Of a DNA stretch of 8,007 nt, positions 1 through 5,375 are shown piece after piece. The number at the start of each line of letters is the position of its first letter. Positions within the stretch are counted from its first letter, which is position 1. A program made the translations under genes and the position numbers. The notes under the pieces are model-generated. The model was not told the DNA's origin and searched no databases. It saw nothing but the letters and a program-made list of their open reading frames with translations. This stretch comes from Rikenella sp. (lineage in GTDB: Bacteria; Bacteroidota; Bacteroidia; Bacteroidales; Rikenellaceae): the NCBI GenBank assembly GCA_029054535.1, contig JAIDFC010000294.1, forward strand, positions 1 to 8,007. Direction: 5' to 3'.

Positions 1-1052
1 CTATTGGTCAGGTCTTGATCCTCAATATAAATCTCTACGTAGTCTCCATTCGATAATGTATATCGACCGATAATATAAGGGTAAAGATGTTCCGGCGGTC
101 GGACTATCCCTGCCTCTTCATAGTCGGCCAAACGGGTATAAACCGCATTGTATTTATTTTCGATCATGCGTTTGCAAAAATCCGTCAACGGCTTGGTCTC
201 CCCCATCCGAGCCACCGGCGGAAACATAATCGAGACGAAACCGATCGGACCGCCCGCTTCGTTCATGCAAAAGGATATCTTACAATCAGCATAGCCCGCA
301 AACGTAGCTTTCGGTGTAAAAACTTGTTGTATACTTGGATCTTTATTGTATTCATACGCCTGAAAACCCTTCTTGCGAATTTGCTGCAATACCTGCGCTC
401 TCGACGACTCGAGCGATATTCCCCACACACTGTCCAGAGCTTGTTTTCGACTGTCGGCCCCCTCGTATTGTGATATAATGGCAAAAGAGGCTGCAATCGA
501 CATAAATAATGAACGTGCCGAAGTCAGGTCCGCCCCCATCCCCATGGGAGCCATCCCGCACAACTGAATCACTTTGTTTTTATAACAGAGCATAAACGTC
601 CATTGCATCGCCCTCCCGGACATATCCAATATCGCTCCGTCCATCGTCTGGGTAATCAGCAGCACTGGTAATCTGTCAATAACATACCCCTTCTGGACGC
701 TCAACACTTTGATGTTAGAGGCCCCATACTCGATGCTATTGGAGATTTGCTGCAGAAACTCTTTCAACTCATCTTCCGACTTCGTCATCCACTCCTGCTG
801 CATAGCCTTGATTTCATACTCAGAATCAAACTCCAGCACAGAGACCGCCACCCCAAAACCCGTTACTGTATCCACTACATTTTTCTTTATATGCGGTCGG
901 AGAGGCGACAGTTCTTGCATGTTCTCCGGATACAGAAAGGCAAACGAAAGGTCTCGGCTTTCATAGAGACATTTTGTTCGGGAACTCTGCGCCCGCGCGA
1001 CCGAAGTGCCGTACAGCAGCACCAAAAGCAAAATCAGTATCGTTCGTTTCAT
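1..1052 (-). CDS. Secreted two-domain hypothetical protein, partial (runs off left edge)
   Basis: The frame is open on the minus strand from the ATG at 1050-1052 to the window edge (350 codons, no stop), so the C-terminus is missing. Residues 1-21 look like a signal peptide: MKRT, a Leu/Ile-rich core, then VARA before QSS, with predicted cleavage after Ala21. No Cys follows the cleavage site, so it is not a lipoprotein. Residues 33-190 read as one alpha/beta domain ending in a helix containing SARSLFMSIAASF. That pattern resembles the PsbP/DcrB/Mog1-like fold, but this is pattern recognition only. Residues 208-345 are homologous to the neighbouring 196-aa protein: both have G-x-x-[LF]-x-[ST]-S near the domain start, FAGYxD in the middle and NGD[YF] near the end. 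It is the last visible gene of the leftward repressor operon, 39 nt from its neighbour. It probably acts in the periplasm or at the outer surface. Function unknown; alternatives are lysogenic conversion or superinfection exclusion. Confidence 0.8.
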   Translation of the reverse strand, partial: MKRTILILLLVLLYGTSVARAQSSRTKCLYESRDLSFAFLYPENMQELSPLRPHIKKNVVDTVTGFGVAVSVLEFDSEYEIKAMQQEWMTKSEDELKEFLQQISNSIEYGASNIKVLSVQKGYVIDRLPVLLITQTMDGAILDMSGRAMQWTFMLCYKNKVIQLCGMAPMGMGADLTSARSLFMSIAASFAIISQYEGADSRKQALDSVWGISLESSRAQVLQQIRKKGFQAYEYNKDPSIQQVFTPKATFAGYADCKISFCMNEAGGPIGFVSIMFPPVARMGETKPLTDFCKRMIENKYNAVYTRLADYEEAGIVRPPEHLYPYIIGRYTLSNGDYVEIYIEDQDLTN

Positions 1053-1091
1053 TCCTTAATTGCCGATTAGAAAGATAAAAATCCGTGGAAA

Positions 1092-1682
1092 TCACAAATC
1101 GTTCCATCGTTGTTTCTGTCGTATCCGCCACAGTGAATCACATCGATAATAAATGCTAATACCATTATGATCTTGATGCATTTTCATTCCAATAAAATCT
1201 CCATTGAAGAAATTAACATACTCAACCGGATCGTCCACATATCTCGCCAGGCAACTAAAATAATATTCACGGGGAGAATTGTTGTAAAATTTTTCTTTTG
1301 TAGATTCAGAGAGGCGATCCCAGTGGTTTTTTATTACTGGAAAATATTTCAGCAAGATTGCCTCTTTCATGTCGGCACATTCGTTCTCCGATATATTGTC
1401 AATATCAGCCGATCCACCATTCAAACGATTGTTAGTAAACCAAAATACAATAAATGAATCTGGATAACCTGCAAAGTAACAATTCTCGTACATTAAACTT
1501 TCTTTATCCTCTTCACACAACTTTCCATTTTGACTATTCCGCATTCGCAGTTTGACAGTCTCTTTTGAGGTTCCAAACTTAAATCCAAAAAAGCCCTCTA
1601 ATTTCTGTTGGGCGAAGCCAACGATCAAACCTCCCCACAAAATCACCAAAAATAGGAATACACGCTTCATCATATCATTCAT
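1092..1682 (-). CDS. Small secreted hypothetical protein, paralogue of the neighbouring C-terminal domain
   Basis: This is a 196-aa protein with an N-terminal signal peptide: MKR, a hydrophobic VFLFLVILWGGLIVG core, then FAQQ, with likely cleavage after Ala24. The mature part is a single domain with FGFKFGTS (33-39 region), FAGYPD (70-75) and NGDF (160-163), collinear with residues 208-345 of the next gene. The first ATG (1680-1682) overlaps the upstream stop by 8 nt. ATGs at 1671-1673 and 1668-1670 are alternatives, and the last gives MKRVFLF, matching the MKR start of the paralogue. Base composition is clearly AT-richer than in the early operon, with many ATA, AAT and AAA codons, which hints at separate acquisition. 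I do not recognise a named family; the export signal and homology to the neighbour are the only firm statements. Confidence 0.78.
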   Translation of the reverse strand: MNDMMKRVFLFLVILWGGLIVGFAQQKLEGFFGFKFGTSKETVKLRMRNSQNGKLCEEDKESLMYENCYFAGYPDSFIVFWFTNNRLNGGSADIDNISENECADMKEAILLKYFPVIKNHWDRLSESTKEKFYNNSPREYYFSCLARYVDDPVEYVNFFNGDFIGMKMHQDHNGISIYYRCDSLWRIRQKQRWNDL

Positions 1683-2094
1683 TTAATTCGAGTCCTTCGT
1701 CCGTTGTTTTCATACAGGCTGCAATCGCCGAAGCAACAACGATCAAAGAGGCGATTGCAACCTCCCACCACGAGCCTGTTATCAGAGAGAGCGTGATACT
1801 CACACCGATAAGTACCGCTAATACAACTGTCAATACAATCGAAGTTATTTTCTTATAAGCCGGAGCCGCATATACTCCGGCATAGACAAATACAAACCCG
1901 AAAACCGCATTCGCAAAGATGAAACTCACCAAACTTTGCCAGGACAAAGCACCCCCGGACAACATTCCGTCTCCAACCAGATAACGGGCATGACCATTCA
2001 ACAACATGGACAACAATTTAACCGCGACATATCCCAGCAGAGAACCCGCTATGGCTACCGGCAAAACGGCAATCCAACGTAAAATCTTTACCAT
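1675..2094 (-). CDS. Four-helix integral membrane protein, unknown function
   Basis: This is a 139-aa protein from the ATG at 2092-2094; an in-frame TTG at 2104-2106 would add four residues, but ATG is preferred. Four hydrophobic segments are visible at about residues 8-32, 53-76, 85-107 and 109-127, followed by a short acidic tail (TTDEGLELNE). The protein is almost entirely membrane-embedded, with a short basic stretch (YKK, 80-82) between helices 2 and 3. It starts 18 nt after the repressor stop and overlaps the secreted-protein gene downstream by 8 nt, so repressor, membrane protein and secreted proteins are probably co-transcribed and expressed in the lysogen. A holin is unlikely because it sits in the repressor operon, far from any lysis gene. 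An envelope role such as superinfection exclusion is possible but is inference from location. Confidence 0.72.
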   Translation of the reverse strand: MVKILRWIAVLPVAIAGSLLGYVAVKLLSMLLNGHARYLVGDGMLSGGALSWQSLVSFIFANAVFGFVFVYAGVYAAPAYKKITSIVLTVVLAVLIGVSITLSLITGSWWEVAIASLIVVASAIAACMKTTDEGLELNE

Positions 2095-2112
2095 AAAACT
2101 TACCAACCCTGT

Positions 2113-2751
2113 TTAGAGTACATTTTTAACCGACAGCACGTTTTCCACCACGAATAACTTGCGGATAGCAGCAATCGGCAATTCGATATCGTCGTAATGA
2201 GAGTTCTCGCTGCGCAGAACCACCATCTCTTTCGGCCGCTCCGGATGCTTGCGAATGTATTTCAACAACCGATAGTCGCTCGTAACGACCACATAGGCCT
2301 GGCCGTACACGAAATAGTCCCACGTTTCGATCTCGCGTACCACAATCCGATCGCCGCTATTGATCCGCGGCGACATGCTATCGCCCGAGGCTTCGATGAT
2401 ATGCGAAGCGTGATTGATTCCCGGCAAATTCACATACCCAACAATACGCTCATTGGTGAAAGCCAAATCCCTTCCCTCCGTCCCACAAACCACATCAATA
2501 TCATAAACCGGAGTCCCCTCCCTCTGCTTCGCAACCATCGGTTTATCCTGAAACATCTCACCCTCGCCCACGAGAAGCCACCCGGCATTACTCCACTCTT
2601 TATTTGCTAATATTTTGCCAATATATTCATTCGGCATCGGCCTATCCCCCTTTTCAATCTGCGAGATAAAAGATTGGCCGACCCCTAGATATTTTGCAAG
2701 CTCCGATTGGGTAATATTATTTTCCAACCTAAATTGCTTCAAATCAATCAT
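2113..2751 (-). CDS. CI-type phage repressor (XRE helix-turn-helix plus S24 peptidase)
   Basis: This is a 212-aa protein starting at ATG 2749-2751; a TTG two codons upstream is less likely. Residues 3-50 form an XRE-type DNA-binding domain, with the helix-turn-helix around TQSELAKYLGVGQSFISQIE (14-33). Residues about 83-212 are a LexA/UmuD-like S24 domain. The Ser-Lys dyad is visible: Ser125 in SGDSM and Lys164 in RLLKY. A candidate self-cleavage bond is Cys89-Gly90, the same Cys-Gly pair used by UmuD, with Gly-to-Ser spacing of 35. It should repress the divergent early promoter in the lysogen and be inactivated by RecA-stimulated self-cleavage during the SOS response. It lies at the head of the leftward operon, directly beside the putative operator. 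The fold and role are well supported; inducibility is inferred from the retained residues. Confidence 0.93.
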   Translation of the reverse strand: MIDLKQFRLENNITQSELAKYLGVGQSFISQIEKGDRPMPNEYIGKILANKEWSNAGWLLVGEGEMFQDKPMVAKQREGTPVYDIDVVCGTEGRDLAFTNERIVGYVNLPGINHASHIIEASGDSMSPRINSGDRIVVREIETWDYFVYGQAYVVVTSDYRLLKYIRKHPERPKEMVVLRSENSHYDDIELPIAAIRKLFVVENVLSVKNVL

Positions 2752-2754
2752 ATA

Positions 2755-2762
2755 CAAAATTA
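2755..2762 (-). promoter_or_regulatory. Possible -7 element for the repressor operon
   Basis: The minus strand reads TAATTTTG here, a full match to the Bacteroidetes -7 consensus TAnnTTTG. It ends only 3 nt before the repressor ATG, so the transcript would be leaderless or nearly so. No convincing TTTG was found about 20 nt upstream, so the assignment is weak. Confidence 0.3.
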
Positions 2763-2783
2763 ATTAACAACATGAGTAAATTT

Positions 2784-2823
2784 TATCAGCATTATATTTG
2801 CATATTGCTAATAATGCTAATAT
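2784..2823. promoter_or_regulatory. Candidate repressor operator cluster
   Basis: Two 9-mers abut on the plus strand: TTGCTAATA (2805-2813) and ATGCTAATA (2814-2822). A third copy with one mismatch lies in inverted orientation as TATCAGCAT (2784-2792; reverse complement ATGCTGATA). Together they create an inverted repeat: AGCATTAT (2788-2795) and ATAATGCT (2811-2818) are perfect arms, extending with one mismatch to 2784-2795 and 2811-2822. The cluster brackets the -33 element and overlaps the -7 element of the early promoter, which is where a CI-type repressor would block it. Binding is inferred. Confidence 0.55.
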
Positions 2824-2828
2824 CTTTG
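2797..2828 (+). promoter_or_regulatory. Early rightward promoter (Bacteroidetes type)
   Basis: TTTG at 2797-2800 is followed, after a 20-nt spacer, by TATCTTTG at 2821-2828. This fits the Bacteroidetes housekeeping promoter (TTTG, 19-21 nt, TAnnTTTG). Transcription would start near 2835 and drive the whole early operon from 2935 onward after a leader of about 100 nt. It overlaps the operator-like repeats, so repression by the divergent repressor is expected. Confidence 0.65.
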
Positions 2829-2871
2829 CCACGTAATCACCAACGCACGAAACAAACTTAACAAAAAAACA

Positions 2872-2907
2872 GAGGATAAACAAGCCGAAATACGGCATCC
2901 GATCCTC
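2872..2907 (+). other. Possible leader-RNA stem-loop upstream of the early operon
   Basis: GAGGAT (2872-2877) can pair with ATCCTC (2902-2907), enclosing an inner GCCG-AAATA-CGGC hairpin (2884-2896). A competing pairing joins GGAT (2874-2877) to ATCC (2897-2900). No U-run follows, so it is not a classical terminator. It lies in the predicted 5' leader and could affect early expression, but the stems are short. Confidence 0.3.
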
Positions 2908-2934
2908 CTCGAAAACACACAAAAACCTACGACT

Positions 2935-3120
2935 ATGACACCATTCAAACCCGTCCGCCCGACGATTCGGGAGCTGCAGATCGGCGACTCGGTCGAGTTT
3001 CCCATCGAACAGCAAGGCAGCGTCCGCACGGCCGCCTACGAGCTCGGAAAACGACTCCGGCGAAAGTTCGTTACCGCCACCGTCGACGACGACACCTATC
3101 GGGTTACCCGTACCGCCTGA
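2935..3120 (+). CDS. Small conserved-looking phage protein in the Cro position
   Basis: This is a 61-aa protein from ATG 2935. It reads as a beta-alpha-beta unit: a GDSVEFPIE strand (residues 17-25), a helix around SVRTAAYELGKRL (29-41), and a terminal strand RKFVTATVDDDTYRVTR with basic ends. I recall similar short proteins with a GDSVxFPI motif and a basic C-terminus from Bacteroidales prophages, but know no assigned function. As the first gene of the rightward operon opposite the repressor, it occupies the place of Cro or another early regulator. It lacks a visible helix-turn-helix, so a Cro function is not claimed. Confidence 0.7.
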   Translation: MTPFKPVRPTIRELQIGDSVEFPIEQQGSVRTAAYELGKRLRRKFVTATVDDDTYRVTRTA

Positions 3121-3165
3121 ACCAACCGAACAACTCTACTCAAACTAAAAAAAACGATTCCAACC

Positions 3166-3342
3166 ATGGCCTACCAGAAAGAGTGGCTCACCGGAGCCGA
3201 AGTGATCCGCGAATACCAAATCAAGGAACGCACCTTCTACTTCCACCGACAGCTCGGATACATCAAATACAAACTACGCCGCAATCGTCCGGTCTACTCC
3301 CGCAAGGAGATCGAACAGTACCTCTCCCCCACCTCACGCTAA
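3166..3342 (+). CDS. Small helix-turn-helix (excisionase/MerR-like) protein
   Basis: This is a 58-aa protein from ATG 3166 to TAA 3340-3342. The sequence follows the HTH_17/excisionase pattern: WLTGAEVIREYQI (7-19) as the first helix and turn, KERTFYFHRQLGYI (20-33) as the recognition region, a basic wing KYKLRRNRPVYS (34-45), and the terminal helix RKEIEQYL. Nearly the whole protein is the DNA-binding domain. It could be an excisionase, a replication accessory protein or an early regulator. No integrase lies in the window to decide. It sits 45 nt after the first early gene and 14 nt before the next. Confidence 0.8.
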   Translation: MAYQKEWLTGAEVIREYQIKERTFYFHRQLGYIKYKLRRNRPVYSRKEIEQYLSPTSR

Positions 3343-3356
3343 CCCGCCGAACCACG

Positions 3357-3509
3357 ATGAACGACACCCTTATTTACCTGCTGATCGCCCTGGGGATCGC
3401 CTCCTTTTGTGCCGGCACGCTCTGGGACCTGACCCGGGGCCATCGCAAGTTGCGTGAAGCCGAGCATGAAGCCCGGCGCATGAACCACACGCAAAAATTC
3501 GACCGATGA
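3357..3509 (+). CDS. 50-aa single-pass membrane microprotein
   Basis: The ATG at 3357 opens a 50-aa frame with one hydrophobic segment (about residues 5-23, LIYLLIALGIASFCAGTLW) followed by a highly charged tail (RGHRKLREAEHEARR). This is the layout of a small inner-membrane protein with a basic cytoplasmic helix. The stop overlaps the next ATG by 4 nt (ATGA at 3506-3509), which supports translation. The frame remains open upstream to 3183, but there it is only a shadow of the helix-turn-helix gene. Function unknown. Confidence 0.6.
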   Translation: MNDTLIYLLIALGIASFCAGTLWDLTRGHRKLREAEHEARRMNHTQKFDR

Positions 3510-3844
3510 ACGCTGGTGGATTGACCCTGATGTGGCCGAATCGCGAGCAGCAGCTCGCCGAATACCTCGGCCCTTACGAAATGCCCTTCGAAGAGATGAG
3601 ACCGGTCGTGGACTACTGCCCGCTGTGCGGCGAAGAAATCTGCTTCGGCCAGCATGCAATCGAGGGGCCGAACGGCTATCTGCTCCACTCCCGGTGCTAC
3701 GAGGCTGAGCTACACAATGCGGTCGAATGGGACGTGGATGTCAGCGACACGCGGGGCGAGTGGCTCTCCGACGCCATCTCGGAAGCGATCATCGCCCGCG
3801 GCGAACTGTACGACACCGACAAGTTTCCACAGCTATGGAAATAG
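3506..3844 (+). CDS. Small putative zinc-binding hypothetical protein
   Basis: This is a 112-aa acidic protein. A CPLCGE motif (Cys38, Cys41) and a later LHSRC motif (His61, Cys64) make a CxxC-x19-HxxC set suited to binding one zinc ion, as in small treble-clef or LIM-like fingers. The C-terminal half (WDVDVSDTRGEWLSDAISEAII) is acidic and probably helical. Translation is coupled to the preceding membrane microprotein by an ATGA overlap. I do not recognise the family; an early phage role in binding a host protein is possible but unproven. Confidence 0.65.
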   Translation: MNAGGLTLMWPNREQQLAEYLGPYEMPFEEMRPVVDYCPLCGEEICFGQHAIEGPNGYLLHSRCYEAELHNAVEWDVDVSDTRGEWLSDAISEAIIARGELYDTDKFPQLWK

Positions 3845-3903
3845 CCTCCCGAAACCTCGGATAGCGACGAAAAGACAATCAACATCATACAAAAGATACA
3901 GAG

Positions 3904-4713
3904 ATGGAAGAGTATCAAATTATGCAGGTCGAGGCACAGGAGATTCCGGTGCTCGACGCGCAGGAACGGGCGAATGTCGATTCGCAGGTGGCCACGGCCA
4001 AGCGATACCCGCGCGACCTGAAACGAGCGATGAACAATGCGATCGCCATCGTAACGACCGATCTGAGTACGGCCCAAAGCTGCGGATATGCGCTGCCCCG
4101 GGGGAACAAACCGATCACGGGGCCGTCGGTGCATCTGGCCAAAATCGTGGCTCAGCAGTACGGAAACATCCGGGCCGAGGCGAAGGTGGTGCAGATCACC
4201 CACTCGCAGGTGGTCTCGCGCGGCACGGCGTGGGATCTGGAGAACAACTATGCGGTGGCTTTCGAGGTGCGGCGGTCGATCGTCGGGAAAACCGGACAAC
4301 GCTACACGGAGGACATGATTACGGTAACCGGAAATGCAGCCAACGCGATCGCCTATCGGAACGCGGTGCTTTCGGTGATCCCGAAGGCCATTACCGATGC
4401 AGCCTATACCGCCGCACAACGGATGATTACGGGGGACATCACGGATGAGGAGAAGCTGATCGCCAAACGCAAGAAGGTGTTCGACGGGTTCCGGGACACG
4501 TACGGAATCACGGAAGAGGAGGTACTGAGGCTGGTCGGAAAGGAGACGGTCAACCAGATCAAGGCTGACCAGTTGGCTGTCCTGATCGGAATCGCGCAGT
4601 CGCTAGCCGACGGAGACACGTCGGTCGCAGAGCTGATGAAGCCGTTCCGATCGATGGCCGATGAGGTGAAAACTGTCCTCGACCGGGGCGAAAAAACTCC
4701 CGAACGGGCATGA
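3904..4713 (+). CDS. Putative phage single-strand annealing / recombination protein
   Basis: This is a 269-aa protein from ATG 3904. Conserved-looking blocks are KRYPRDLKRAMNNA (33-46), CGYALPRGNKPITGPSVHLAK (60-80), GTAWDLENN (107-115) and MITVTGNAANAIAYRNAVLSVIPK (138-161). The C-terminal part has a small helical module (ITEEEVLRLVG, then NQIKADQLAVL). I recognise this block order from phage proteins encoded next to YqaJ-type exonucleases. Here the next gene, joined by an ATGA overlap, is such an exonuclease. That supports a role in annealing single strands onto resected ends during phage recombination. It does not look like classical RecT, Erf or Redbeta at the sequence level, so the biochemical role rests mainly on context. 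Confidence 0.65.
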   Translation: MEEYQIMQVEAQEIPVLDAQERANVDSQVATAKRYPRDLKRAMNNAIAIVTTDLSTAQSCGYALPRGNKPITGPSVHLAKIVAQQYGNIRAEAKVVQITHSQVVSRGTAWDLENNYAVAFEVRRSIVGKTGQRYTEDMITVTGNAANAIAYRNAVLSVIPKAITDAAYTAAQRMITGDITDEEKLIAKRKKVFDGFRDTYGITEEEVLRLVGKETVNQIKADQLAVLIGIAQSLADGDTSVAELMKPFRSMADEVKTVLDRGEKTPERA

Positions 4714-5375
4714 TCCGACAAGGGACACCGGAATGGCTCCGGCAGCGGATCGGGTACTTCACCAGCAGCGAGGTCGGGAAGCTGCTGGTGAAGGCCAAAG
4801 CGCCGGACAAGATCTTCGGCGCGACGGCAGAGGCCTACATCCTGGAGGTGGCGGCCGAACGGGATCTGGATGCCCGATTCCTCGACATCGAGAGCGGGGC
4901 GTTCGGACTCTACTTAGAACGGGTCGAAGCGAAATCCCGGGCGATGCGTTGGGGAAACGAGATGGAGGAGACGGCCCGCAAAGTCTATGCCGAACGCACA
5001 GGATACGAGGTGGAGGAGGCGGAGTTCATCATCTGCAACAACTACTACGGCGACAGCTCGGACGGCACGTGCCGAGACCGCTCCACGGGCGAGATTGTCG
5101 GGGTGCTGGAGATCAAATGTCCGGCGCCGGCCACGCACAAGGCGTACCGCCAGCTCGCCACGCCGGAGGGACTGAGACGGGCCAACCTGGGATACTACTG
5201 TCAGTGCCAGATGCACCTGGTAGCGCACGGGGTCGAGTGGTGCGATTTCGTCTCGTTCGACCCGATGTGTCGCGAACCGATCCACATCCTGCGCATCCCG
5301 AGAGACGATAAATTCATCGAGGAGATCACGACCCGAATCGAACTGGCTAACCAATACATCGAATCGCTCCAATGA
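4710..5375 (+). CDS. YqaJ/lambda-exonuclease-family recombinase nuclease
   Basis: This is a 221-aa protein of typical size for the YqaJ family of PD-(D/E)XK nucleases. It opens with the family hallmark QGTPEWLRQRIGYFTSSEVG (residues 4-23). The active-site series follows: WGNEMEE (Glu84 region), SSDG (Asp118), LEIKCP (Glu134 and Lys136) and YYCQCQM (Gln165-Gln167) on the following helix. The enzyme should degrade one strand of double-stranded DNA ends to leave a single-stranded tail for the annealing protein encoded directly upstream, acting in phage recombination and concatemer formation. Both flanking genes are joined by 4-nt ATGA overlaps. All key catalytic positions are intact. Confidence 0.9.
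   Translation: MIRQGTPEWLRQRIGYFTSSEVGKLLVKAKAPDKIFGATAEAYILEVAAERDLDARFLDIESGAFGLYLERVEAKSRAMRWGNEMEETARKVYAERTGYEVEEAEFIICNNYYGDSSDGTCRDRSTGEIVGVLEIKCPAPATHKAYRQLATPEGLRRANLGYYCQCQMHLVAHGVEWCDFVSFDPMCREPIHILRIPRDDKFIEEITTRIELANQYIESLQ

Noticed and set aside
1053..1091. Gap between the two secreted-protein genes searched for RNA genes or a terminator
   Set aside because: Only 39 nt; no stem-loop followed by a T-run was visible.
1070..1098. Possible minus-strand promoter between the two secreted-protein genes (TTTG, then TATCTTTC)
   Set aside because: The spacer is only 17 nt and the -7 element has a mismatch at its final G, so it is too weak to annotate.
2772..2861. 29-codon plus-strand frame starting ATGAGTAAA in the switch region
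   Set aside because: Its start lies upstream of the predicted early promoter and it spans the operator and promoter; no sign of translation.
2764..3015. Minus-strand 83-aa open frame across the switch region (and an overlapping 70-aa frame at 2817-3029)
   Set aside because: It crosses the early promoter and operator and runs antisense into the first early gene; the Cys/Phe-rich translation has no protein-like pattern.
3183..3356. Upstream extension of the 50-aa membrane protein to a 108-aa protein
   Set aside because: The extra residues are the out-of-frame shadow of the helix-turn-helix gene; the ATG at 3357 gives a sensible membrane protein.
3654..4448. Long plus-strand frame of 264 codons overlapping the zinc-binding and annealing-protein genes, and the antisense 240-codon frame at 3697-4419
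   Set aside because: Both are low-complexity Arg/Gly/His-rich shadows of GC-rich real genes that have conserved motifs in the correct frames.
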